In this document: one piece after another, positions 34,185 through 47,342 of the stretch
Position numbering within the stretch: the first letter of the stretch is position 1
How the letters are laid out: each line of letters opens with the position of its first letter
From: Tetragonia tetragonoides
Lineage: Eukaryota > Streptophyta > Magnoliopsida > Caryophyllales > Aizoaceae
DNA length: 64,000 nt
Reading direction: 5' to 3'
Assembly (NCBI GenBank): GCA_038025085.1
Contig: CM076146.1
Span: forward strand, 20,159,001 to 20,223,000
Notes under the pieces: model-generated
Databases searched by the model: none
The model's input: the letters and a program-made list of their open reading frames with translations, nothing else
Told to the model about the DNA's origin: nothing
Translations under genes and position numbers: made by a program

Positions 34185-35089
34185 TGTTTTGCCCGATTTG
34201 AAGGAGGGTCGAACACTAGGAAGATGATGGAAGTGAAATGTGCGAGCGGGGGAGCTGCTTGTCTGGTTCCTCGACTGCTACCTGCACAGGCCAAGTAAAA
34301 GTCAACTAGCTCGGGGGGTCGACCCGAGAAGACCCCTCCGATGCTTAAGTTAATATACAGAGATGTGTACATGACGTACTTTTTGTATTACCAGGCAGAT
34401 TGGAGGTAATGAGGCAGGGATTTGATTGAGCGTCAGGCTATCGCAGTTGAAAGACGGAATGTCAAAGCTCACTATCAGACAGCCTGATTGTTCTCTGAGT
34501 GGAAATTATCTTACCTTTGTCTTAATTTCCGCGCAGGTAATTATAGTTCAAAATTCGGCTAGCTTCGTTGAATGAACAGTGGACATGTAGCCCTGTACGT
34601 ATGCCCCTCTCAAAGTCGGCTCAGAGGGGGTGGTCACGTGAGTTTTGGTACGATCCCTTGGGATGATTCCACGTAGGGGTTCGTACACTTGATGTTGTCA
34701 TTTCTGTCCTTGGGGATGAGAGAGCGTAGGCGCCAAGGCAGCCAATCGAATCATTGTAGGAATATTCGCACAGTGCATGTGCTGGCGTCAGGATTGAGCG
34801 TACAGAAAACCTGAGGGTCGACTCGCCGTTGAATCGACCCTCTTAGTCGAGTCAGAGCATAATTGTAGTCCTTGGGTCTGTATGAGACTGGTAGTGGGTG
34901 TAGGTCTTCTCGGGTCTGTTGGCGATGTTGAATAGTGGGTAGGGGAGTGCTTGATCAAGGGTCCACTTTGTGGTGGGAGAGTATCCTCTTAATGCTGTCG
35001 ATGATTCAGACTCCGTGAGAGATCGAAATCCTTCGATTGTGGCTAGGGAGAGAGTCGATAGTTCGACCCTCAATATTTTGGTTATATCA
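34185..35089 (-). repeat. Tat2 5' LTR
   Basis: The 905-base LTR starts TGATATAACCAAAATATTG (35089) and ends CGGGCAAAACA (34185) on the minus strand. Its outer end abuts LINE coding sequence. The partner LTR is absent, so the exact target duplication cannot be checked. Confidence 0.78.
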
Positions 35090-37097
35090 GCTGTGTCTTC
35101 AACTGATCAAGGCATCTAGACAAGTACTCCATCCCCAAAACAAAAAGGTAAGGAGACAGAGGGTCTCCTTGCCTTAAACCCTTCTTGGCAGCAAAAGGTT
35201 GTAACAATAAGCCATTACAACAGACTGAATAGCTAACAGTAGTCACACATGTCATGACCATGTTTACAAATCTTGCTAGAAAATGTAAAGCATACAGCAC
35301 CTGCTCAATAAATGACCACTCCATGGAGTCATAAGCCTTCCTAAGGTCAACTTTAAGCAAGCACCTAGCTGATATGTGTTTCCTTTCATAATGCTTTAAA
35401 ACATCATGAGCTAATATAACATTGTCAGTAATTTGCCTCCCCTTTACAAATGCTGATTGTTCCTCATGTATGATAGAATTAAGAACTCTACACATTCTAT
35501 TAGCAATCACCTTAGAGACAATTTTGTAAAGGACATTACATCATGAAATAGGTCTAAACTCACCAACTTTGGAAGGATTATTTACCTTAGGAACCAGAGT
35601 AAAAGTTGTGCAGTTTAGACTCTTAATCATCTTGCCTTAGTGAAGCATATCAAGGACAGCTCCACATACATCTTCACGAATGACGGGCCAAGCTTTCTTG
35701 TAATAACCAACTGTAAACCCATCACGGCCAGGTGATTTCTCCTCATCCATTCCCCAAAGAGCCTCCTTCACTTCATCTGCTGTATAGTCTGCTGCCAGAG
35801 CCACTTGTTGTTCCATATTCAGTACTGAGCCTTGCTCCACAATCCTATTATTAATAACAGGTAAACTGTCTGCTCTAGCCCCCATAAGCCTTTTGAAAAA
35901 ATCATGGAATTCTTCTAGGATAATATCATGTTTCTCAATTTTATTCCCATGTGCATCATAAATATAAGTAATTTTATTGCTAGCTCTCCTCGCTTTTATA
36001 GATGCATGGAAAAATTTTGTGTTCCCGTCACCACACTATAACCATTTGATACCTGATTTTTGCTTCAAGGAAGCCTCCTGAACATGATGCAGTCTATCCA
36101 ACTTAGCAAGTCCCAGTTTCTCATCTTCAATGAGTTGGGGGTTGAAAAGCTCAGTCTTGAGTTGACATTTGATACTAGCTAGCTCTGTGGTAGCCTCTCT
36201 ATTTTTTCCCTGCAGCCCATGAAACTGTCTTTCATAACTTTTAAGAGCATCCTTCATTTTGTTCAGTTTCTGCATCACCTTGAACATAGGAACCCCATTC
36301 CCCTCATATTTCCAATTATCTTCTACCAACTTTAGGAAGTTCCTATTAGCAGCCCAGTGAGAAAAGAATTTGAAAGGTTTGTTACCATGAGAAGTATCTT
36401 GATTTATAGTGACAACACCAGCACAGTGGTCAGACAGTTGGTTTTGCATAAGTTCCACTTCGGCTAAAGGAAAATTATCAAGCCACTCCTCATTGCCAAC
36501 TACCCTATCCACTTTTTGTAGATTCTACTAAAACAACTATGTCTATTACACCAGGTGTAGTCCCACCCTTTTGATCTAATATAAGCCAACTTTAGATCAA
36601 AGAACAGATCCTGCACCTCAGTGTCCCCTGAATATCTACCAGAATTGTTTACCCTTTCACCAAGCCTTAATGTAGCATTAAAGTCACCCCCAATTAGCCA
36701 TGGGATGTTCACAGGGTTTCTGGTTCAGAAAGTGCCAACATCTACTTCTGCCAATAACATCATTTCTCCCATAAACAGTTGTAAATAATACAGTAAGACT
36801 AGTGCCCAGCCACCTGACCTCTACAGTGATACATTGATCATTTTCTGCAATAATACTGATCACCACTTTAGAAGAGTCCCAAGCTAGCAAAACTCTCCCA
36901 TTAGGAGCAGAATTATGATTGCACACTAATCTCCAATCACCACCCAAATTATGATGTAACTTGTCTAAACTGGAAATCTTTATTTTAGTCTCAAGTAACC
37001 CAGCAATATCAATTTTATTTTACTGCAAAAAGTTCCTGAGACCCCTCTGCTTTGAGGGTTTATTTAGGCCTCTCATGTTCATGAAGAGGCACTTCAT
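35090..37097 (-). pseudogene. LINE ORF2: endonuclease and partial reverse transcriptase
   Basis: After an ATG at 37097 comes MRGLNKPSKQRGLRNFL and LLETKI, the start of an AP-type endonuclease. WLIGGDFNATLRLGERVN and QLSDHCAGVV (the SDH motif) complete the nuclease. Reverse transcriptase shows EEKSPGRDGFTVGYYKKAWP, SAFVKGRQITDNVILAHD, LLKVDLRKAYDSMEW and KKGLRQGDPLSPYLF. The catalytic xxDD motif is beyond the truncation. Stops and shifts near 37020, 36690, 36510, 36030 and 35640 break the frame. Confidence 0.88.
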
Positions 37098-37129
37098 TTC
37101 ACCTCTTGTTCCATAGTGGAGGGCTTATC

Positions 37130-38414
37130 CCCCGCCTCCTTCTCATGCTCTTCTGAAGTTACATCTTCTATAACTACTATTGACCCATCAGGGATAGTGT
37201 CAAAGCTAATAGTCTTACTAGTACTGGCCAAAGCCTCAATGGGTTAGAAGTAGAGATAGTAGTTACTCCTGCTGTAGCTGCAATTGCTTTACCCTTAGCT
37301 CCTACATCTGCCACCCCTCCTCAGTTCCATTCTTAGCATCAGGAACTGGTTCTGCAGGTTTTACAACCCAATGGTTCCTAGGCTTAATTTTCTTTTTCTT
37401 CCTGGTATCCTGGCCATTTGCACCAGTTTGTTGCACCAATCCTTTACCACAATCAGCAATACAATGTCCAAATTTCAAATATTTTGTGCAGAGAACAGCC
37501 TCTCAATCACACAAAACCTTTTGGGAAAATAATAACCCCTCAACATCAGCCACTGTGAGCGCCCTGACTAGTGGTTTGGTTATGTCAATGTCTACTAGTA
37601 ATCAAGCATATGAAATTCTTTCTTGCTTTGTAGTAACTTGATCCGCCATTAAAGGGTTACCAAGACAACTACCAATTCTACTTAGGGAATCAACTGACCA
37701 ACAAGATAATGGAAAATTAGGTAACTGAGTCCATAGTGGAACGTTCCTAACAGTCTCAGCATTGATTTGGAAATTATCCACCCAATGTCTCAACACAAAT
37801 GGCTTGTAATTGTACACAAAAGGCCCAGCATCCAACACCTTCTGCATAACATTATCAGATTGAAACCTAAAAACAAAAATACCCATCCTCATGTGGATAT
37901 ACTTTCTGTTTAATTCCATTCCAGTACGATTCCATATAATTCTCAATTTGTTTCAGAAATGGTTGTTCTCCCATAACAAAACTAATTAAAGTAAATTTCC
38001 ATTTTTCAGCTTCAGTTTTCAATTCTAGTTTATTTAGCACACTCACAGGTTTCCAATCTCGCATTACAGGAGGCACAAAGTTTAATTTCAGACAAGGGTT
38101 CACAAGTGGAAGGACTTGTATACCTGTCGGAGACGGAGCAGAAATAGAACCCTCAGAGACCGGAGACGGAGTTGGATCGGGTGTCTGGCCTGGTGTTGCG
38201 ACCATCTCCAAACGCCTAGCCACGTTACCACCTTGTTCACCCGAAAGGCCAGGGTACCCTTCGAATGAGAAGTACCAGAAAAAGCCACGCTTTCGCCCTC
38301 CGATTCCGCATCTTCCTCAACCAGAGAGAGATCAATGTTTCGCTTATCCTACAAGAAATCCTTTAGTGAAGAGGTCCTAGACTTGACAGCAGAGCGCTTC
38401 CCATTTTTACCCAT
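37130..38414 (-). pseudogene. LINE ORF1 with nucleic-acid-binding motif
   Basis: The ATG at 38414 opens MGKNGKRSAVKSRTSSLKDF; a TAG follows, then a frame change near 38230. The central part (VSVLNKLELKTEAEKWKFTL; YMESYWNGI) and the next frame (FVYNYKPFVLRHW; SRIGSCLGNPLMAD) are typical of the plant LINE ORF1 domain. The zinc knuckle near 37490-37440 reads CTKYLKFGHCIADC, with Tyr in place of the second Cys. Confidence 0.78.
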
Positions 38415-38632
38415 TGAATAAGCAAAAATGGAGGTCGGTGCACGATAGCAGTTTCGCCTTATCGTGTGCCCCCCGAGCCTCTCCATCGCCTTTCTATCTA
38501 TCCTATCTTTAAAATTGATTGTTTATCTCTAAATGATTGTCATGTCATACAGTTTGCCTGTTTCATTGCAGGTATTGGCACTGGAATACTTTGACCTTTG
38601 CTCTATTCGAGCTTGACCAAAGTAGGGGCTTC

Positions 38633-40083
38633 TGTAGACACCAAAAATTGTGTCTGTGATAAGTCCCCATAAAAACCCGATGATGAAAGGAATGGATTTT
38701 GCTCGAACTTGGATAGCGAGAATAAATGCTATGATGATTAGCCCAGTTCATTTGAATTAACCAGTGGAAGCCTTGTTTATAGGTGATCTAAACCAGTTGG
38801 ACTCAATTCAATTGGAGCCCAAAACAGAGAGATAGGCTTCTTTGAACCTAAGGGCCCGAAAGGGAACCCAAACCCATGAGTCAACCCTTGGTCCAACAAG
38901 GAAACTCATTCAATCCCGCGTGGACCCCTCGGAAAAGCCTCCCCCGCTTAGAAAAGCAGTCAGGTGCCTATACAGGCATGCCGCTCCAAGTCTAAGCGTC
39001 CACGCTTGAGTTCAAGCGGTGGCTGCTAGGATAAGCGGTTGTGCCTCTTGCCAAGCGGCTTGACCGCTTGTCCTGCCAGCTCAGACGCTCGGCCTAGCTG
39101 CATGGCCGCCTGGACCTTTTCTCGCCGATGGCAAATTCGAGGCCCATTCTATTTCCGTTCCAAACCCTAACAGCTCCCCCTCTTCTATATAAACAAACCT
39201 TAGGGTTTAGTTGAACGGGTTGGGAATTTGAGAGGTTGGCAGATTCTCTCTCAGGTTGGACATTAGGTTGACTCTCTCTCTCCCTCTCTCACATTGAAAC
39301 CAGAAACTCTGATTCTACTCCTTCTTTAGGTTAACCCTAACACCACAAAATAAACATTCACACTTCATCAAGAGCATGAATTCAAGTAACATAACCCAAT
39401 AAATTCATTGTGAGCATCCAGCTAATCCAACCTGGGGTTTTCAATAAATTTTATATTGCTTGTTATTACTAACGAGTTTTGTTTATGTGCATTTTCGAGC
39501 AAAAGGGCTTGTATTAAGCCTAATTAATAGATGAATGAATGTTTTAAATTTGTTATTTATTCCTTCTTATGTTTAAATTATGCTTTGTTTGTGGATTAGC
39601 TGGTGAATTATTTGTTTGTCTTCTAACTCGCAGGTTTTAGCATATTTATCGTTTTCTAGCAAAAAGAGCATGTAATTTGATAAAGTGTTAAAAGTGGTCA
39701 CAATAATAATAATTGTTCAACCCATTAGTTAAAAGTAGCATTTTGGATAAATTGAACCCTGTTTGGAACCGTAGCATTAATAATTATATTGAATCGATTA
39801 GTAAAGGTCGTTGTTGTCAACAGGCTCGTTGGGTGCCTAACACCTTCCTAGCTCGTACTCACGCCCCCGAACTCATTTATGAAGTCAATTTTCCCAATAG
39901 GGATTGGGGTGCACAGGAATTGAGTTGACGTCTTTCTAGACTATTGACTTGATTCCATGGTTTCAAAATTACCTGAAATTTGGTGGCGACATCCGACAAT
40001 CTTAATCATATCCTTAGTGCAAAAGGAAAATCTTCATTTGCATTCACACTCAAAGATTCACGAAAGCCCGAACAAGCGCGCTC
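38633..40083 (+). mobile_element. LTR Y2, 3' end missing
   Basis: Starts TGTAGACACCAAAAATTG and matches LTR Y1 with substitutions and small indels until about 40083. The last roughly 92 bases of Y1, including the TGTTACA end, are absent. TATATAAA is at 39186-39193, preceded by the palindrome array (about 38960-39110) and followed by a CT tract near 39270. Confidence 0.78.
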
Positions 40084-40513
40084 TCCCAGGCTGCTCGAAA
40101 CCCGAAGACTGGACGAAGGAAAAACGGGAGAAAAATCTGGTATCCTACAACTGAGATATACCTTTTTTTTTTTTTTTTGGTCGAGCTCGAAGTGAGCTCT
40201 TACATACTCCGTGCATGTGCATACATGTGCCTCTAATACATAGTCAAATGTGATGATTAAGTCTTACGGGGGATGAGGCCGTTACGTAGTTCTGTTACAA
40301 GTGGTTAACAAAAAGGTTTACTTCCTAGATAGGGGATGAAAGATTTACTTCCTAATTGGTTGAACTCAAATGAGCTGCCTACGTACCCCAAGTACGGGTG
40401 AATACAAGTGTTTCTAATTAGAGTTGATAAGAGGGCACATTGATTCATGGGGATCAGACTATACGTAATTCTGGCAGGTTAGAATGGTTCATGAGGGAAA
40501 CACTGTACTGACT
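40084..40513. other. Unassigned 430 bases, Tat/Ogre leader-like
   Basis: No coding content. A 16-base T run occurs at about 40163-40179. GCTGCCTACGTA and ACGTAGTTCTG resemble pieces of other Tat/Ogre leaders in this window (19745-19815; 63700-63740). It may be more of the Ogre B leader lost from copy A. Confidence 0.4.
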
Positions 40514-41186
40514 TGGAGGATAAACATATATTTTTTTTAAAAACACACAAATGGGTATGTACATTCTTTTTGAAAAGACATTTTTTTTTTTTTGAAACTT
40601 GTGGCATTTTGGGAAAGTCCTTTAAAATGATAGTTCTCACGAGAGAGATTTATTTTTTGAAAACCTTTTTGTTTTTTTTGTTTTTTTTTTTGATAATATG
40701 CATTAGATGCATGAATGCAAATGGATGCATAGTGTCGGACTGACTCAATAAATGAATACAAGTAACCGATTCAAGCATGCATCGGTCCCAAGTGCTCCTA
40801 AAGCTGAACTATAGACGATATTTCAGGTGCTTCATTTCACTTAGTTTTTGGAGTACACACACAGTGCTGACACTCCATGAAAGCCAATATGTGTGGTAGC
40901 TTCCTTAATATTTTATTGGTTAGCTAATCTGGCGCTCACTCCATGAACGGGCGACCAGGCTACAAAAGTAGTAAATTGAGATCGCATGTGTGTGTGGAGA
41001 CCATTTGTTCAAACAAGCATTCTAAACACACGTAATTTTCACATATGTACATGATATACACAAGATATATACGAAATATAAACAATAGGCATTTCATAAC
41101 ATCATTCAATTTGCTTTCAAAGGGATAGAATGTACTTTCGGATTTAGACCTCTTATAAAAATAATTCCCCAGCAGAATCGCCGGTC

Positions 41187-44100
41187 TGTGGGGCCAGATT
41201 CTCGGGTTTTTTCTGGATTAGGCCCCGGGAATCGTCGCGATACATGCCAGAGGCACGTCCGATTGAAGAGGCCAATTGTCAAGGAATCATCTTAAGGTTC
41301 GAAATCGCCACTTTGTTATGGCCCGAAGAAGGACGGGATTTTTACAAAAGAAGAGTCGCCACCTTGTTATGACCCAAACAAGGAAGGGTTTTTAGAAAGA
41401 AGAGTCGCCACCTTGTTATGACCTAAACAAGGAAGCGTTTTTATAAAGGATTTTAAAGAAAACCATTTAAGAAACCCAAAAGTTGACTCTATCGCGATAA
41501 GGCACGAAAATACTTTTACTGGTCTGCGAATCAGAGATCTTAACTTGGGGTCTAGGTTAGAAGGTACGGACGTCCTCGGACCCGTCTCCTCCTCCGTACT
41601 AAGTACGGGCTCTTTACTAATACGTTGTATCCCATATGAAAGCTTTGAATTGAATTATGTAATGCCTTGAATGATAAAAGAAAAACACATGTATTTACAC
41701 GTTGTCACATAGCACACTTGTGTATAAAAAGCGGTTTTGAACCGATGTATTCGCTTACGGGTTTGGATATCGCAAATACTGCACTACATACCATTCATCG
41801 TAGGTCTTGAATCTACTCCTGGATCAAAACCCTTACGTAGTTCTGATCGAGGGATCCAGTCAGTAAGACTCCTTGGGTGTCACAAAGGCGGGTATGGATG
41901 TTCTATCCCATAAAGAGGGATATAATTGAGAAACTTATAGGATGACTCGCAACTTAGAGTCGAATTGATCCGAGAAACCCCCTACTCTCCTCGAAGATGT
42001 GGGAAAAGGCTCAAATGGGAAGATTTGCCCGTTCATCAGAGGCGTTCAATCCAACAACATTTGGTAATATACGGGGATCAACACAATTCTTAGCTTTGAG
42101 TAAAAATATTAGACTTCTCAAAAATATTTGTTCTTCACTGGGGAATAACATTCATTTGGGGTTAGTAAATGGATGATTTGTGTAGAGTATGGATATGTAT
42201 TGGTGGGTAATGGCTTAAAGGAGTCTTTCCGATAGGATCCACCGGGATGGCCCGAAACCAAATAAGAGGGGACGATCAATAATTAGCTTCTATTCGATCA
42301 TAGGTATTCCATTGGGGAAAATGGTTGTCACTGGGGAAATGTGGATTCCACTGGGGAATGTTAATTTTTATGGTGGTGATTTGATGGAATGGTAGGTGGA
42401 ACACCCATGATCGCGTAAAAGCGAATTTCTGATTCTAACCTCGAATTTGGCCCCGTGCCGGGATGTGTACATAAACGAATACACTGGCTTTATTGAAAAC
42501 GTTTTTAACATAATATATAACACACAAGTGAGAGAAGTTCTTTTCATTTTATTTTCTGAGTTGAATTATTAGGTGGAAGCATATGAATGCAAATATACAA
42601 CATGCAAATAAAGAGGCATCGGAATAAACAAATTACAAGTTGCGTATTTACAAAAAAAAATAAAAAAAATGTCTAAAAGTCCTAAAAAGTAGAAAAAGAT
42701 TTGATCTTCATGTACATGGTGCCTCCGGGGCTCAATCTTGATCTTCGTCTTCAAAAGTTGGAGTTATTCACAAAGGATTGGTTCATTTACAAAAGAATTA
42801 ATTTATTTACAAAAGAATTGGTTATTTACAAAGACGGTCTGAAAGAACCGACAAGGAATTAGTCCAACCGCGAATTATTAACTCCAAATTTATTTTTATA
42901 AGTAGTGGGACACACTAAAAAAATAAACTGAAGAGTTTCGTATTTTTGTGGGCTTGCTTGATAATTAAATGAAAATCATTTGTAGAATCGAACAAAACCG
43001 ATTATACAATAATCTGGACAGAACTTCTAAAATTCATATCTTGGTCATAATGCAACCAAATTGAGTGCATAAAAAGCCTCAATTGGTTCATTTTACTTTA
43101 TGTTTCCACTGTAAAAAGCTCAAGTCAAGAAAGTTGACGATCGATGAGTTATTTATGATTTACAAGCTTCTGGAAGTCTTTGGACAGACCATTGGTTTTT
43201 GATTTATTAGGAAATATGTACAAGTGATCTAGGTCTAATATTTACAGACCACAGACTATACTGGAAGGTGGGTCTGTACACAAAATTGCATGAATTTTAG
43301 ACAATTCTAAGTTATGTAACAAAAATAAACAAAAGAACTATACAAAAGCCCTAATGTTTTATGTTAACCAAATGTCTTTCACTTTGACAGAACCAAGCTC
43401 GGTTTGATTAATTTATTAAAATCGAAAACACATCTGAATGGAGTGATTCCAAAGTCGAAATTGGTTCGTAATGAGTCTATTATCCAAATCAAAGTTCATC
43501 TTTCATTGAAGAGGTGCTAAACACCGCAGACTTTCAGTTAAGTGAAAATTATCATTTCTAGACCTATACTCGGTTGGTTAATTTTAGAATTAAATCTACT
43601 TCGTTAAAGTTGAATCCATCTTTACAGATTGAAGTTGACACACTAACAAATTTCTAAAAAAATTTATCAAGAAAAACAAACTATCCTAAGTGGTTAAATA
43701 GAGCCATTTATTTACAATATCGAAATATGAGAAAATCTTTAAAGGGACAGCAATACTTCGTCTTTTGAAAATACATTTAAAAATCATTTGGCCTCCACAC
43801 TAGACGAAATAGATGGCTGTAGAAAGTTAGGTAACTCGTCTTTAAGTTCCTCCGAAATATACCAAGCTCAAAACTTAACCATTTATTAGTGATTTACAGA
43901 TATATGGACGTTGGTCGTTTTTTAGACACAGAAACTTCAATTTTTTGTTGGGGACGATTTAACCGTTTGATCTGGATGATTTTTATCTCGTTAGAAAGCC
44001 CTTTGGACAAGGTTCTATTTGACACTAATTGCATCAAATTTCAAACGTTGGATCTTCCTAGATCTACAAATGAAGTCTTTCCTAAAAACTGTCAACAATC

Positions 44101-45531
44101 CAAATTATTACAATGTTGTACAAAAACTAAATCCAAGGCCACTATATGCAAAATGACCTTTTTTATTCAATTTTAAGTATAAAAAAAATAAAAATGGTGA
44201 TGAGAAATAGAGAAACATTCATTGATCACACAATTTTGCCACAAACAACTCTCTTCCTCACCGAAAAAAATCACTCTCTACAAAGTGGATCTAAGTCCCC
44301 CATGGAGACAGGTTCGCGTGGGCACTTGAACTCTTACCTATGAATTTTGGCCGGTTAAAAAATAGGGTGGTTCGTGCCCACACCTATAAAGAGTCCAACC
44401 GGTGAAAATGGGATTACTAAGGGGATAATAGTGTTTAATAACAATTTATATACAAAATAAAATGGTTAGTGAAAACACTTAAAAACAAATAATTGAAAGA
44501 GAGAGATAAAAGATTACCCTTGCGTAGATCTAGAAATCTAAATCTTTAATATTAAGTTATTTAGTACAAACGCCCTTTAGTTTGCACTAACTAGATAAAA
44601 AAAAAAGAAGTTTTTTAGAAAAAGCTTAAAAAATTGAAGTATGTTAAAAAGATGATAGGAAAAACTAGAGAGAGAAGGAGAGTTTTAAGAAATAGAGTTG
44701 AGAAAGAGGCAAAGGGTCCTCAAAATAGCTTTTTAAGGAGTATTTATAAGGGGAGAAAGATGAGGGAGAATTAGGGTAAGGAAAAATGGAGGGTTAGATG
44801 TAAGGGTAGGTGGAGGGTGAGATAAGGGTTGAAAAAAATATGGATGGGAGGTTGACAAATGTCAAATTTGTGGTGAAGGAAGAAGATGGGAGGAATCTTG
44901 TGAGGTGGAAGTGAGTAGGAAAGAGAAAGATGAGATAAGGTGGAAGATGAAATAGAAAAAGGAAACACAAAATTAAATAAAAAAATAAAAAAATAAAGGA
45001 ATAAAAAAAGGGGGGGGGGATTTTTTTTTCTTTTTATTTTTTCTTCACCATTTTCGATTGTGAGTAGAAAATTGTTTTTCATTTTTATTTTATTTTTTGG
45101 GTGGGGGTTAATTCATGTAAAAGGGGAGGGTATGTTGGTAATTCTGTTTATCACTATTATTCTCTTTTGGCTTTAGCTATTGGATGGGAACATAGGAATA
45201 TTGTGATGTCATACATGACATCATAAGATGATGTCATGAAATGATGTTATGCATGACATCATAAGATGATGTCATGAAATGATGTTATGCATGACATCAA
45301 ATTCCATTCCTTATTTATTTTTGAGTTTTCTCTTTTATGCTTTTTTTGATTTTTGTTTTATTTTCTCTTTGGGCTTTGGGCTTGGCATTGCTAAAGGGTT
45401 GGGTCACATTATGGACCTTAGGTACCCTTTTAGCCCAAATCATTTATTTTAATTAGGCTAATTACAGTTAATGCTAATATTAATTGTAATAATTATTTAA
45501 AAGAAATACGAGTCAAACTTCGGCGTCTACA
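41187..45531 (-). repeat. Ogre B 5' LTR
   Basis: 4345 bases, matching Ogre A's LTR, with TGTAGACGCCGAAG at the outer end (45531) and CTGGCCCCACA at the inner end. The PBS lies at about 41166-41184 (minus). The internal part of Ogre B is reduced to about 670 bases of leader (40514-41186). No gene was found inside. Confidence 0.85.
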
Positions 45532-46308
45532 TCGGGTAGCCGCTGGGCCTGGTTTTTGGCTGGGCTGAGTTTGGCGCCGGGTTTGCAACCCTAGGCCGCT
45601 AATTCCGTCCCCTAACTCTTTAAATACTCTCTTTCACCCTCTTTTGAGGGAGGTTGTCAGTTTATAATTTTAAGACCAATTTGAGGGCACAAATACCCCA
45701 AATCATAGAGAATTCAGATTTTTGAAGACACAGATTGTTCTTCTATTTAGGTTACTAACAAATTTATTGATGTGCATGTGCAATGCTTGGCGCGTTTAGC
45801 AAAGTGTGGTAGGTTGGAGCGGTTTTATTATTGCTTTCAACTTTTGCTTGTGTTTTATAAATAATATGCATGCAAATTGGATATAAATTGTGCAAAGTGA
45901 TAACGGTAGGTAATTTGGTTGTCTTTAACCCGCCTAGTTAAATTTTGGATCTTGGAGGACCGGATTTGTATGGAACCATATAGCATAAATAAATATTTGA
46001 CATGGATAGGGTTAGTAGAGGCTGTTAATACGGGCGATTTAGATGAGATTCGTTTTGTTTATTTCGTACCTACACCCCCGAACTCAATATTTAGCTCCTT
46101 GGGTATGAGTCAATTCCAAATAGGAATTGGGTGCACTTTTGGATGGTTTCCAATTGTTTCCTAAAAATTGGTGGCGACTTCATTGCTTGAAAATTATTTT
46201 TCCCCATTATAATTGAATTTAAATTGCATATGACGTATTATTTAAGAACCATTAATTCCAACACTAAAGCGCTCGAAAATTAGGGCTGGAAATGCGAGGG
46301 TTCTTACA
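45532..46308 (+). mobile_element. LTR X, 3' part with internal deletion (copy B)
   Basis: Matches 23470-24570 but lacks about 323 bases; the join reads GAAGACACAGATTGTTC. It ends GAGGGTTCTTACA, directly against PMD coding sequence. Confidence 0.75.
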
Positions 46309-47336
46309 ATCTCATGGTGGCGTATACCGAGTATGCCGAGGCTCGATTGTGCCCTAACTTCATCACGGATCCGGTAAGTAGTTTATTTTGTTTCTTTACT
46401 TCTTTTGGAAATTTAGAAATGTGTCTAATACTTTCAAGTTTTGCAGAGTGCTGCGAGTTCTTCGTTGTCCCATTCGACTGCTTCTTCTCCGGGCCCCACT
46501 CCTCCTACCATGTCGATGGGCTATATAGGAGCAAACGGGTCTTTTCTGGTTCTTTCCATTCTAGAGTGTCGCGGTCCTGATGAGGAGGTCGAGGGATTGC
46601 CTCTACCAACTGGTTGTAGGGGGGTAAGTTAAAATCCATTGTGATTTGCAACATTTCCCTTATGTTTATACTGACTCTTCTTTTGTCTTTACAGTTGAAT
46701 GTTGTTGAGACGCGAAAGATATATAGGGGCATGCATGCCCTAAGTAGTGGATGTCCAAGTTCGCGACTCGGAGTATGTGCACGAGTTGTAGATCCGACTT
46801 TTGAAAAGTATGTTCATTTCAATTAATAATGCTTGATTTGAATTTTTTTATAATTTCCTGACTTTGGTTTTACTTCTGTAGCCTGTTCCCCTGGCGAGGC
46901 GTCTTAGGCCTTCGGCTACTTGTGCTCCCTAGTCTACGTGTATGCCGCAGCGTCCTCCTCCGAGGCAGGAGAGCACGGAGGTGCGTCATGGGACACCTCG
47001 AGCCTGAGTGGATACGGGGAACCCGCCATAGGTGCCTTAGTTTCCGCAGTGGCATGCACCGCCTCCCTATATGGGGTATCCGGGCTATCCTATGCCTATG
47101 TACCCTCCCATTCCGCAAATGGGTTCTTGAAGTCAAAAGATTATGAGGTATGACAGTTATTTGAGCATGTCAGAGCCACCTCGTCATTCACTTGATCTTG
47201 CTCATTTGGCGGGCTCATTATTTGGCTTTGACCCTAGAGCTTGGGCGATGGCTCAACCCAGCCCTTCAGATGCTCCATCCTTGGGTGGGCCGTAGAGTCG
47301 TCTCAGGCGGGTGCCAGTACTGGCGAAGATGGCTAG
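46309..47336 (+). pseudogene. PMD-like pseudogene fragment P3B
   Basis: Exons 46309-46373, 46447-46623, 46695-46807 and 46882-47336 match P3A. The first exon reads LMVAYTEYAEARLCPNFITD and is uninterrupted here, whereas P3A has a TGA in it. The last exon shares the same internal stops with P3A and also has a one-base loss (GGGCCC to GGGCC) near 47290. Shared stops mean the gene was already dead when the block was duplicated. Confidence 0.7.
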
Positions 47337-47342
47337 TTATAT

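Larger units (their letters stand above)
27924..35089 (-). mobile_element. Second Tat-lineage retrotransposon (Tat2), 3' LTR missing
   Basis: On the minus strand: 5' LTR (35089-34185), PBS, gag (34043-32686), protease (32586-31666), reverse transcriptase, dual RNase H and integrase (to 28184), then about 260 bases of 3' untranslated sequence ending at the junction with the Z leader. The archaeal-type RNase H after the first RNase H marks the Tat lineage. The element is inserted in a LINE at 35089/35090. Stops in reverse transcriptase and RNase H and a changed protease site make it inactive. Confidence 0.88.
35090..38470 (-). mobile_element. L1-type LINE, 3' part lost
   Basis: ORF1 (38414 to about 37130) and ORF2 (37097 to 35090) are recognisable on the minus strand. 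The element stops inside reverse transcriptase where the Tat2 LTR begins, so its 3' half is missing rather than its 5' half. The Tat2 insertion followed by loss of everything beyond it explains this. Confidence 0.85.

Noticed and set aside
6122..40083. LTR Y1 and Y2 as the two LTRs of one 34-kb element
   Set aside because: There is no PBS after Y1, no target duplication, Y2 lacks its 3' end, and the interior elements are mostly on the other strand.
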